Source of the DNA: Amaranthus tricolor
Lineage: Eukaryota > Streptophyta > Magnoliopsida > Caryophyllales > Amaranthaceae
Direction: 5' to 3'
NCBI RefSeq assembly: GCF_026212465.1
Contig: NC_080058.1
Coordinates: 11,197,789-11,261,788, forward strand
DNA: 64,000 nt
A program made the translations under genes and the position numbers. The notes under the pieces are model-generated. The model made no database searches, was not told where the DNA came from, and saw only the letters and a program-made list of their open reading frames with translations. The stretch's first letter is position 1; every line of letters begins with the position of its first letter. Positions 49,966 through 60,281 of the stretch are shown one piece after another.

Positions 49966-50169
49966 ATAATATCCCTTTTTTTATAATTGTTTTTTTTTCA
50001 ATTAAACAAAACAAAAGACATAGTAATGAACATAGTAATAAAATGCATAAAGAACTAAGAACAAGTAAAATAAAATAAAAGAGAAAGACATTGTAGAATA
50101 TACAAGAATACGGGTTGCCTCCTGCAAAGGGCTTGTTTAACGTCTATAGCTCGACGTGACTCAACCTAG

Positions 50170-50469
50170 TTAACTAGGTTCGATATATAGGACATCTGAG
50201 ACTTCAATCGGCTCTTCAACATGATAGTGATGCTTAGCACGGTGAACACTCACCTTAAAGGTGTTAGTTGGCCCTTGAACCTCAATGGGGCCTTGTGGGA
50301 AAACTCTAGTCACCTTAAACGGTCCTGACCATTTAGATTTCAACTTTCCAGCAAAGAATTTCAGTCGGGAGTTATTAACTAACACCAGGTCACCTACTTT
50401 AAATTCAGGTCTGATAAGCCTTCGATCGTGCCATCTTTTGGTTTTCTCTTTGTATAGCAAGTGTAACAC
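50170..50469 (-). pseudogene. Athila integrase C-terminal segment
   Basis: Reads LLYKEKTKRWHDRRL, then FKVGDLVLVNNSRLKFFAGK, KWSGPFKVTRVFPQG and a final EVQGPTNTFKVSVHRAKHH-type tail, which is the C-terminal DNA-binding part of gypsy integrase. It is detached from the catalytic core by the block 50462-52714. Roughly 90 residues of integrase that should lie between are missing. Confidence 0.9.
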
Positions 50470-50536
50470 CCTTGAATTTCCAACCTCTTAAACGAAACCA
50501 GAATCGTGAAGGAAGGGAGGAAATTTGGGTGTTACA
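50462..50536 (-). mobile_element. 75-bp LTR-like segment, copy 1
   Basis: Bounded by TGTAACACCC and its perfect inverse GGGTGTTACA. It is similar across its length to the 74-mer at 58354-58427 (shared AACGAAACC, ATCGTGAAGGA.GGGAG). There is no matching 5-bp duplication directly at its two ends. It may be the terminal 75 bp of a longer LTR continuing to about 51064. Confidence 0.6.
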
Positions 50537-51064
50537 TAAAAAGAAAAGGGAACATAATTAAAATAAACGCTAAAGATTAATTGAAAAGGTGAGTCAGTGA
50601 AAATTTCGGCAGCATCTCTGCTGAAAAATGAGGATGTGACAAGAATATATAAATGGATAACATAACTAAAATAATCTAAGGCCTTTAATGCCTTCAAGAA
50701 TACGTCACGACGAAAAGAATCATCGTCAGCTTCTAAAATTATCAACTTTAATTAGGATCGTGGTTCCAGTGTTAACGCATCGATCTGACGGATACTAAAG
50801 GGGAATTCTCACTACTGTACATCCAAAAACTACGCAGCGGAATTATGGATCATACAAGGAGTCACATGGCTCCATTTCAAAAGAAATTATACAATCCCAA
50901 AGGAAAACTTTACAAGTAATATAGAAGCTACAAGCATTAGACAATTTGTACACAATTGTTACGACCGTACTCCGCTCTTTCCCCCAATGCAAACCAAAAG
51001 AAGCTCCTTTACTTGTCATGCCAATCTATGATCCTCCTGCTGCTCAACATAATGACTCAACCTA
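50537..51064 (-). mobile_element. LTR-like sequence of unknown family
   Basis: Non-coding. Has phrases such as CTACGCAGCGGAATTATGG and CTCCGCTCTTTCCCCCAATG that resemble gypsy LTR or leader DNA read on the minus strand. Together with 50462-50536 it is probably the 3' part of an LTR inserted into the Athila integrase and cut at 51065 by duplicate block B. Confidence 0.4.
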
Positions 51065-52714
51065 GTCTACTTTCTCCCTTCTACTTTTTTTACTCTACCC
51101 CTCCTCTTAGTTTTTATTTTAAAATTTAGGGATATTATCAACGGTACCCCTGTATTATAGCAATTTATCAATGGTACCCACGTTAATTTCAATGGTACCC
51201 CACAACTATATGTTATTTACAACCGTGACACTATTGTACTTTTTTCCATTAAATGCCCGTTAAATCTCAAATTTGACCTAACCATGGTTAATTTCTTCTT
51301 CTTCCCTTTTCCCTTTCCTCTTCCTGCTCTCCTTCCATGGCTGCTTCATCTCAAGCCCGACAATGATCAAACCCGAATATGCAGAAAGTACCAGCTGTTT
51401 CCTCCACTCCTCCCTAAGTCTTCCTTCTTAATTCCCCCTCTTAATATATACTCTTCTCTTCTTCCTTACTCCAATCTTTCACCACTTTCTTCTTTCTCTA
51501 TCTTCCTCTGTTTTTTCCTTCATTAATCAAGCTTTGAGCTTTCTCATTAATGGCTGACTATAAAACCCTAACCCACTGAAACCCTCTTGTAAAACTGTAA
51601 ATTTAGCTTGATGAAACTTTACCCACATAAAATGAAGCAATTTTGTGCTATATTGTTGCTCTTTTCTCTTTACCCTTATCTGTTTTCCCCTGTTTTTTCT
51701 GCTTCTCCTCCTCATAATGGTAAAAACTAGAGATGCCCAGAACAACGCGAGCCAATAGTAGGGCTGGCAAAAGCTGACCCAACCTGCTAACCTGATCTGA
51801 AACCGACTCGAAATTAGCGGGTTTGGGTTTAGATTTTTGACCCAATTAATTAAATGGGTTAACCCGACCTGGTCTGTTTATTAAATGGGTTAGGTTCAGG
51901 TAGAATATTTAAACCCGAAAAAAACCTGTTTAACCCATTGATTAAATGTGTCAGTCAGGTCAGGTCGACCCATATTATCTGATATTTCTCTGTTCTCTAA
52001 TCTCTTTGCCTTCTTCTCTCTTCTCACTACCATCTTCTTCTCTCTTTGGGTTTAGATTTTAATGTTCATTGCTGTTACTGTTATTTTCATTGTTCTTAAT
52101 GCTCGATTTTTTCGATTTTGTTTGTGTTCAATTCTTCATAATAATATACAAGTAGATTATGTATATTGAGTTCTTTGTGTATTTTCCTTTGGAGTTTGCT
52201 TTTGTATTTTCATTTGGTTGTTCTTGGGAGTAATCATGTCAATGATTCTACTGCTTTAGAATCAAATCCCATTAGAATTGAGACTTTTAATTCTATACCT
52301 ATCTCCAAAGATGTTGTTAAATCAATTGATGATGAATCTGAAATTGGGTTAAGTGATGATCCCATAAAGGTATCATTGCACAATGAGTCTGATTTGAGTA
52401 AAAATAATGTCGAAATCTGATATTTTTAGGTAATGGATATTTTTCACAATGATTTTGTTTGAAGCATGTTTACTATGAAATGTGAATATATTATATGGGT
52501 CAAATGACCTGAAATATATGGGTTCAATGACCTGAAAAAAAAGCAGGTTAAATGGGTCATTAGCAGGTTGACCCGACCTGCTACAGATCAGGTCGGGGTT
52601 TCAATTTTTGACCCATTTAATTAAACGGGTTAGGTTCAGGTTAAGGGTCTATTGACCCATTTATATATGACCCGAACCTGAAAATGACCTAACCCGACCT
52701 GTTTGACACGCCTA
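51065..52714 (+). repeat. Duplicate block B: Pack-MULE left half plus hAT
   Basis: About 99% identical to 46356-48006. It starts at GTCTACTTTCTCCC, 64 bp outside the Pack-MULE terminus (51129), and stops exactly at the right terminus of the included hAT (51759-52714), where the sequence goes straight into Athila integrase. The left 8-bp GCCAATAG (51751-51758) is kept but the right one is absent. The Pack-MULE right half with the receptor fragments is therefore missing. Confidence 0.93.
51759..52714. mobile_element. hAT element 1, second copy
   Basis: Second copy of the element at 47050-48006, 956 bp, in the same position of the Pack-MULE. The right end reads TTTGACACGCCTA and no GCCAATAG follows it. 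Confidence 0.92.
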
Positions 52715-52716
52715 AT

Positions 52717-53392
52717 CAAGCTTGTTAGACTAGTTCCTTCGCCATTTGTGTATGATTTTCTGAAGAATGATCTTAAGTTCCTTGTTCGACACCTTAACTT
52801 GACCACTAGTCTGGGGGTGATGAGGTAAAGCAAATTTTTGTAGCAACCCGTACTTCCTAAGAAGTGACTTAAACTTATGCTCGATGAAGTGGGTCCCATT
52901 TTCACTTATGACTAAGTGGGGGGCAACCAAAACGTGGAAATATAACCTTTTTAAAGAACTTGGTCATACTCGCCCATCATTAGTCTTAGTGGCTACAGCC
53001 TCCACCCACTTGGAAACATAATCAACAGCAACCAAAATATATTTGTTTCCAAAGGTTGAAGGGTAAGGACCCTGAAAATCGATGCCCCATACATCAAAAA
53101 TATCAACAACTAAAATTGGGGCCATATAAATAGCACTGGCCTTAGGTAAGTTGCCAACTCGTTGGCAAAGATAACAGGTCTTAACATAGGCCTGCACATT
53201 TCGAAAAAGCATGGGCCAATAGAATCCACATTGAAGAATCTTAGAGGAGGTATTAGATGCAGCTGCATGTCCACCGCAAGGTAGGTCATGACAGTGTTGT
53301 ATGATAGAGTGTACCTCAACCTCAGAAACACAACGCCGCAACATGCCATCTACACAGGATTTGAACAAAAGCGGGTCGTCCCAATATTAATA
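52717..53392 (-). pseudogene. Athila integrase zinc-binding and catalytic core
   Basis: HHCC zinc-binding region ([14 protein letters not shown], then [11 protein letters not shown]), followed by the first catalytic block [20 protein letters not shown], then HLVISENGTHFIEHKF and HHPQTSGQVKVSNKELK. Where Athila integrases have Asp (ISDNGTHF) and Glu (QVEVSN) this copy has Glu and Lys, so two residues of the DDE triad are changed. Frame breaks occur near 52963 and 52735. It ends at the junction with duplicate block B. Confidence 0.9.
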
Positions 53393-54843
53393 CTAGAGAT
53401 ATTGGACAAACTTCTTGCTATAATGAGCGGAAAAACCCGTACGTAGCACTCCACTAGCTAGGTAGTTTGTTATATCGGTGAACCAAGGAGTCTCGTCAAC
53501 AGCTGTGAGATTCATTAGCTGATCATCTGGGAAAGAATGATCAATGTCAGGCGTACCTGACACCTCATCTAAAACAAGCCTGGATAGATGATCAGCTACT
53601 GAATTCTCTGCTCCCTTTTTGTCGATTATCTGCAGGTCAAACTCTTGGAGCAATAATATCCCTCTTATCAGTCTGGGCTTGGCATCTTTCTTGCTTAGCA
53701 GAGATTTAAGAGCGGAATGGTCCGTCTACACAATGATTTTAGACCCTATTAGATTGGACATAAACTTTTCCAAAGCATGGACCACTACCTGGAACTTTTT
53801 TTCAGTTGTAGCATAGTTAACCTGTGCCTCATTCAGAGTTTTGCTAGTATAGTACATGGCGCGCAACTTGCCATCCTTCCTTTGCCCCAGCATTGCCCCT
53901 ACCGCATGACCACTAGCATTGCACATAAGCTCGAAGGGCAGGCTCCAATCTGCGGGCTGAATTATCGGCGCTGAGATAAGTGCCTGTTTCAATTTCTCAA
54001 AAGCATGCAGACAATCATCAGAAAACACAAAGGGTACGTCCTTAGCTAAGAGCTTGGTTAGAGGTCGGGCTATCTTAGAGAAATCCGGTATGAACTGTTT
54101 ATAAAAACCAGCATGCCCTAAAAAACTATGAATCCTCTTCACATTGACTGGAGGGGGTAGTTTTTCATTAACCTCTACCTTGGCCCTATCGACCTCAATA
54201 CCGTGACTTGACACCGTATGACCCAGCACAATCCCTTTTTATACCATAAAATGACACTTTTTCCAGTTTAAAACTAAGTTGACTTCCTTGCATCTGACAA
54301 GCACTTTCTCCAAATTGGCTAAGCAATCATCGAAAGAGTTGCCATATATGAAGAAGTCATCCATAAATACTTCCATGCACTGCTCAATAAATTCAGAAAA
54401 ATACTCATCATGCATCGTTGGAAAGTAGTTGGGGCATTACATAGCCCAAATGGCATCCTTCGATAAGCAAAGGTACCATAAGGGCAAGTAAATATGGTCT
54501 TCTCCCGATCATCAGGATGAACAGGGATCTGGAAAAATCCAGAGTATCCATCTAAGTAGCAAAAATGGGAGTGATTAGCTAGCCGTTCTAACATCTGGCC
54601 TACAAAGGGGAGTGGGTAATAGTCTTTTTGGGTGGCTTTATTCAGTTTTCTGTAGTCAATGCACATACGCCACCCTGTGACTGTCCTTGTGGGTATCAGT
54701 TCATACTTATCATTTTCTATGACAGTCATACCGCCCTTGTTAGGGACAACCTGCACTGGGGACACCCACTTACTATCGAAGATAGGGTAGATGATCCCTG
54801 CATTCAACAGTTTCAAAACCTCTTTCTTAACTACCTCCTTCAT
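53393..54843 (-). pseudogene. Athila reverse transcriptase and RNase H
   Basis: RT starts MKEVVKKEVLKLLNAGIIYP at 54843 and reads KWVSPVQVVPNKGG, WRMCIDYRKLNKAT, FFQIPVHPDD and YRRMPFGLCNAP. An extra T near 54400 shifts the frame just before the catalytic FMDDFF block (about 54345-54365). RNase H (53726-54229) reads HAGFYKQFIPDFS, ELMCNASGHAVGA and MYYTSKTLNEAQ; Asn replaces the catalytic Asp in CDAS. A TAG near 53728 precedes [20 protein letters not shown]. Enzymatically dead. Confidence 0.93.
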
Positions 54844-55198
54844 ATTGGGCTTGAGTCTCCTTTGTCCCTCTATGAAAGAAGCGACGTCGGGCTCCAGGTT
54901 TATCCTATGGGTGCATATAGAAGGGTTGATTTCGTTGATGTTATCATTGGTGTACCCAATGGCTTTTCTATGTTTTCAAACAAGTTTGACCAAGCAGTTT
55001 AAATCAGCACCATTGGGTTCACTATTGACGATGATAGGATATGTAGAGTTAGCACCTAAGAAAGCATATTTCAAACTAGAAGGGAGAGTTTTCAATTCTA
55101 CCTTAGGAGGTGTGGAACTCTCTTTCCTCATCTCCAATATCTGCTTAATTTCATTTGCCTACATAACCTCAGTGTACAATTCAAGATCATCAATATAG

Positions 55199-57851
55199 TG
55201 TAACACCCTGTAATTTATCGGGTTTAGAAATAAGTAAAATATAATAAAATAAAGTATAACAAAATAAAATAAATAAGTAATATTAAACTATACTATTTTA
55301 TATAGTTAATTATAAGAAATAAAGTAAGTTTAATTTTAACGGTCACAAGTTTTATCGCGTACGATGTTATCGCGTAACGTTTCTTGGCGGTTTCAACAAA
55401 AGTATAATAATTACTTAATTAATTTTAAAAAAAATTATAATGGAAGGGAGGTAGAGGGGCTACCGGTTTTGGAGGGTATGGGAGGAGTCTTGTAACTCCT
55501 CTCATAATGGTGTAATTAGGATTAATTAGGTTGGTCCTTAATTTTCCTTTTAATCCTAAACATCATTTATATTCCTCACATTTCAAAACCTCAAGTGAAC
55601 AAAGAAAAAAAAATCAGAAAAATTATTTCTCTTCCTTGTGCCTTGCTTTCGGCATTCACAAAAAAAAAAAAAAAAAAAAAAAACAAAAAAAAAAAAATTG
55701 TTCTCTTATTTTTGTCATTCAACCTTTTAATCAAAGGGGTAAGTTTAATAGAATTGCTAATTGTAGATTTTATATACAAGGTTTTCTAAGATGAATTATA
55801 TTTTATGTATGATGATATCCTATGACTTTGAAGAGGATTGAGTATATTTTTATGTAATTTTCTTTAACAATCCTTTAATAAACCTTAATCTTGTTAAAAG
55901 GATTAAGTTATGTTCTTGATTTATATTCTTTAACAAAGTTTAAATTTGTTATAAGAATTGAGTTTTGTTGATATTCAAATAAATTTCTTTTATGGTTTAA
56001 ATTTCTCTAACTAAATTTCAATTTGTTAGTAGAAATTAAGTTGGTATGGATTAGTTATGTAGTCACCCAAGGGTTTAATAATCCTTTAGCAAAATTTAAT
56101 TTGTTAGAAGGATTGTATTATATTTATATATATATGTGTTATGATTCTTTTTTTTTTTAAAAGGGTGATTTGGTTTTATAATTCTCTACAAAATTTAATT
56201 TGTTAAGAGAATTAAGTATTTAATTTAGTTATCATAATTTATGAAATTTCAAGTCTCTTGAAGGATTTTGTGGATGTGTTCTTGCTAGAATTATTTTGGT
56301 CACGAGATTTAAAAGAAAAGGGGGTGATGATGTATATATAAAATAATAATAATAATGATGAATAAAAAAATATATGTACATGTATTCGGGCAGCAGCTGA
56401 TATGCCTCGTCAATGGTGCCGACCCGGAAACGTTAGTTGTTTTCCGTTGTTTTGTGCACTGTTGCGTTAAAAACTCGTTAAACGCTTAAAATAATTAAAA
56501 ATAGTAAATGGATGTTAGAAATTACGAAAATTGGTACCCAAGGTAATTGACGCATTCCGAACGCAATGGCGAAGTCGGATTTTTCGTTTGAATTTTCTAA
56601 TCTGTCCGAAATGGCCCTTAAAGTTTCTGGTCAGCATGTGAAATTTCGAACCTTTGGGAATTGGATGTAAACAATTAAAAATTATCTAGTCTTAGTGATA
56701 TTTTGGCGTATAGAGTGGATTAAATGTGTAAACACGTTCTAATACGTGATCGTTTTGTGTGTGTGGGTTATTTAGGACCTCGATTCATAAGAGGGCGAAA
56801 TTTCTATCGTGCTTGTATTTTGTTGTTGCAGCGCTTAAAGGTACACGCTTAGACCATACTGTTTATGTGGTTGTGCAAGTAGTGTTGTTTCATTTCTAAT
56901 CGAGGCTTTGTAAATCACATAAGGATTAGACACCTCAAATAATTTGAAGGAAATTAATTGGAAATTGAGAATTTGTGTGATTGTAACCCAAAGAGGTTGA
57001 CATTTGGTTATGTTACCCAAAGGGGTTAAAAGTTTGGTTTGGATTATTACAATTATTGTTCCCATGGAAGTTTTGGATCATTATGGTCACCATGGGGGTA
57101 TGCATACTTTAGCCTTTGACGACCCGAACAGGACGGGCAACGTCTTAGGTCGGTGGTTGCCTTGGGATTAGCTCTCCCAAGTGTATTCCTCCAAAAATAT
57201 TTGAATTTATACTTGAACGACCCGAACAGGACGGGCAACGTTACAAGTTGGAATTATCTAATGATGAATGGTTTATACTTGAACGACCCGAACAGGACGG
57301 GCAACGTTACAAGTTGGGTTTTATTAATAATAAATGTATTAGAGCCTATGCATGCTAGGATGAACATTTTGCTTGTTTTCAACCTGATTGATAATTGTAT
57401 GATGTCTCTGACGTGTATTGGTTTGTTTCTTTGGAACCTACTATGTGTTGTCTTACGACGACTAGTAGGTTGATTGCAGGTGGGGCCTGGAGTGAGATCT
57501 CGATTTAGAACCCGTAGTTATCAAGACTATGCTTTTATCTTTTGAATTAGATTATGAGTAGAAAGAAATTCTGTATTTAAGAACAAGGTGATTGTGTAGT
57601 TTTCTTTTCGCTTTCGCTATTTTCAATTAGTTGGTTTAGAGGCCTTTAGGCTCTCGAGTTGTATGTAACAGACTTCCGCTTACTTGTTGTTTTATTTCTT
57701 TACGCTTGAGTCTGTTTTCTGTCTTAGTTATATTCCTTTATCGATGGAACGCTGTCGATCCAAGTAGAGGTGGTTCTTTAGTGTTCGCTATGTGATAACT
57801 GGGATCATGTTTTCATATGATTGTCCAGCTCACTTGAACCGGGCCGTTACA
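55199..57851 (+). mobile_element. 2.65-kb solo LTR in the Athila protease-RT linker
   Basis: Starts TGTAACACCCTGTAATTT and ends CCGGGCCGTTACA, flanked by an exact 5-bp duplication TATAG at 55194-55198 and 57852-57856. Length 2653 bp, with no gag-pol inside. It includes a long A-run near 55662-55697 and a tandem array at 57114-57316. It is probably a gypsy-type LTR left after recombination between two LTRs. Orientation was not proven; a plus-strand TG start was used. Confidence 0.92.
57114..57316 (+). repeat. Tandem array with GACCCGAACAGGACGGGCAACG
   Basis: The 20-base core CGACCCGAACAGGACGGGCA occurs at about 57119, 57219 and 57283. The last two copies share 30 or more bases including TTATACTTGAA before and ACGTTACAAGTTGG after the core. 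It lies near the 3' side of the solo LTR. Confidence 0.85.
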
Positions 57852-57856
57852 TATAG

Positions 57857-58540
57857 TCACCCTCAAAAGGGTCTTCCCATCCCAATAATTCTACATTATC
57901 TCCCCCAGTTCCTTCAAGAAAGGACTGTAGGGCATCGACCTCATGGTTCCATTTAGACTCAAGAGGTATATCTTCAGATATATCAATTAGGTACATAGAT
58001 TCATTTGGGAGTGGGGCACTCAAAACATCCCTTATTGCAATTTCGACTTTCTCCTCCCCCACACTCATAACCAACTTATCCCTAGCTACATCAATCAGGC
58101 TACTAGTGGTCGCAAGACATGGTCTCCCTAATAGGATGGGGGTCTAAACATCCTCGGGTATGTCCATAATGACAATGTCACAAGGTACTACAAGTTTGCC
58201 AATCCTTAAAGCTACGTCAGACAAGATTCCCTTAGGGTAGAAAATACTACGGTCAGCCAACTATAATATCATCCTAGTAGGGGTCAATTCATTCACATTG
58301 CGGAGTCTCTTATACATGGAGTAAGACATTAGGCTAACACTAGCACCTAGGTCTATAACACCCCTGAATTTTTGACCCCTTAATGAAACCAAAATCGTAA
58401 AGGACGGGAGAAAATTCGGGTGTTACAAGGTCACACAAAGCTCTATCCACAGATATATTCCCAACATTAACGGGAATACTAAAACTACCGGGGTTAGCTA
58501 GTTTAGGAGGTAGATTCCCAATCATGAAATTAACATTCAC
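57857..58540 (-). pseudogene. Athila protease region
   Basis: Reads NVNFMIGNLPPKL, VGNISVDRALCDL, then (after the 74-bp insertion) GASVSLMSYSMYKRL, LLGRPCLATTSSLIDV and a linker ending GWEDPFEGDY at the solo-LTR junction. CDLGAS is the aspartic-protease active site; the 74-bp element entered exactly between its Leu and Gly codons. Two further in-frame stops lie near 58263 and 58144. Confidence 0.9.
58354..58427 (-). mobile_element. 74-bp LTR-like mini-element with 5-bp target duplication
   Basis: On the minus strand it starts TGTAACACCCGAATTTTCTC and ends CAGGGGTGTTATA (one change from the expected TGTTACA), between exact GACCT duplications (AGGTC at 58349-58353 and 58428-58432 on the plus strand). 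It resembles the segment at 50462-50536. It codes nothing. TG..CA-type ends with a 5-bp duplication are the mark of retroviral-type integration, but 74 bp is far shorter than any usual LTR. Confidence 0.88.
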
Positions 58541-58549
58541 CTCCTCAGA

Positions 58550-59969
58550 GACCTAAACGATCTCATCTAGCTTCCTCCCATTAGAACAGAGAGTCTTAAG
58601 AAATTTGGGAAAAGCGGGTATCTCAGACATTGCATCTAAGAAAGGAAGTTCAATGGATACATTTTTCAACAAATTCAAAAATTTCCCGTATTTCTTTTCT
58701 AACTCAGCTCGCACCAATTTCTGAGGAAAAGGCACGTGCTTAATCAGAATGTCAGTGACTTTAGACTTTGATTTATCATGTTTTGCATTGGTCACAGTGT
58801 CAGTGGCATCATTATAATTCAAAACAGTTTCATCAACAACCACATTACCATTAATAACTGGCTCATTAACAATCACATTATCATTTACAACAAGCACATC
58901 AACAATCACATTATCAATAATAGCATCATTAGGTACTAGCACTTCGCGTGGTAACTATATTCACGGACTGGTTGGGCTCCTTACCCTTGGGCTCTGGCTG
59001 GCTTGGGAATTGGTTTGGAGGGCGAGTGTTGATATGTTGTGCTACCTGAGTTATTTGTATCTCGAGAAACTTCATGTGTGAGACACTGTTTTGGATGTGG
59101 GTCCGCAACAAGCTTTTCAGTTCATCAACCTCAGACCTGAGACTAGGTTAGGCTGGCTAAGCGTATTGCTTGTACAGTGGTTGGTGTTGGTATGGAGCTT
59201 GTTGATGCTGTGGATTTAGCACATTCGTGCTTGAGTAAGACAAATTAGGATGCTTATAACCTGCATTATATCTGTTAGCGTATGGGTCACCAGGATGTTT
59301 ACTGTACAGGGTGTTTGCTTCCTCGTAAACTTAGAGGCAAGTGCTCGAATAGTGGCCTGGAACGCCATAAGTATCACATAAATTAGCAGCATTATTAGAA
59401 CTAGAGGAGGAGCTTACCATGCTTACCTTAGCCATCTGTTCAGTGAGATTGACTATCTGTTTGGTGAGTGCCTTGATGGTCTCGGATTCCGCATTATTAC
59501 TCTGGGGCACTGAACCTCTCTCATTGCTCCATGAGAAACCATTTTTGGCCATGTTCTCGAAGAGTCTCAAGAGGTCATCTAGGAGCTTGGAGTCCATGTC
59601 ACCGCCACATGCGACGTTAATCGACTACTTGTGCTCATCGAACAGTCCTCCATAGAAGGATTGGACGAGCAACCAGTTGAGTATCTGATAGTGAGGACAG
59701 CTAAGCTGGAGGTCTTTAAACCTCTCCCATCACTCCCAGTTCTTCCCAAGTCCTATATATACCAGCGGGCTCGGACTTGACCCAGGATTTTTAGCTTTAT
59801 CCTTCAAGCTGAAGGGAAAAAGTTGCATATGCACTGCTACCATGGACAGATCCTTAGTAGTGATGGTGTCACACCTTTCTATAAAGACTGCGATATGGTC
59901 ATAAGGACTCTCACTAGGGTGATCGCCGAATTGGTTCCTCTCAATCATTTGGATGAGGTGAGGATTCAA
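58550..59969 (-). pseudogene. Athila gag
   Basis: Begins MNPHLIQMIERNQFGDHPSE at 59969 with capsid-like LFPFSLKDKAKN, continues through FYGGLFDEHK near 59640, MDSKLLDDLLRLFENMAKNG, a serine tract and CDTYGVPGHYSSTC. The last should be a CCHC zinc knuckle, but its second Cys is Tyr. Later parts (MKFLEIQITQVAQHINTR, PNQFPSQPEPKG; then a VVDETVLN repeat-rich stretch to 58553) lead into the protease. Several frame changes and stops are present. Confidence 0.88.
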
Positions 59970-60257
59970 TTCAAAATTTTCTGTACCGAAATCGGGTTTG
60001 ACGATACATGGAATGGAATTTTGGGTGAGCGCTCACCCAATTGGCCAAAGGATTGGTTAGCATTGTTGTCGCCTTAACCACTTTAGGCGTTCGGCGTTCA
60101 GTCTACGGGTAGTAACTTCGATCTCTGGGTCGAATTGCTCTAGAGATCGAGCTCTTCTATGTATTCAAAGAATTCAAACACAAAGGGGTCTAGGAGAGGG
60201 GACAACAAGTAAGTGGCAAGTAACTCAATCAAAAAAACAAAAGAATTACGCGTCGCC

Positions 60258-60275
60258 TCCCCGACAACGGCGCCA
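60258..60275 (-). other. Primer binding site complementary to tRNA-Asp
   Basis: The plus strand reads TCCCCGACAACGGCGCCA, the 3' end of plant tRNA-Asp with one difference (A for G). On the element's strand this is the minus-strand primer site, six bases from the LTR end at 60282. A tRNA-Asp primer agrees with Athila assignment. Confidence 0.9.
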
Positions 60276-60281
60276 AAAACT

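Larger units (their letters stand above)
46420..49975 (+). mobile_element. Pack-MULE with captured receptor-kinase fragments
   Basis: Terminal inverted repeats of about 225 bp: left 46420-46647 from GGGATATTATCAACGG, right 48520-48739 plus the last CC at 49974-49975 (GATAATATCCC), split by a hAT. Between them is no transposase. There is instead a signal-peptide exon (46902-47010) and two leucine-rich-repeat fragments in the same orientation. This is the structure of a Pack-MULE. A second partial copy (51129 onward) and a solo terminal repeat (17404) show that the family is active or repeated here. No 9-bp duplication could be matched in the T-rich flanks. Confidence 0.8.

Noticed and set aside
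51065..52714. Block B as a Helitron (TC start, CTAA end before T)
   Set aside because: The 5' side is preceded by G rather than A, no hairpin stands before the end, and the partner at 46356-48006 continues differently. A break at the hAT end explains the border better.
55531..55794. Lysine-rich or phenylalanine-rich ORFs around 55660
   Set aside because: Created by a long A-run inside the solo LTR; low complexity, not coding.
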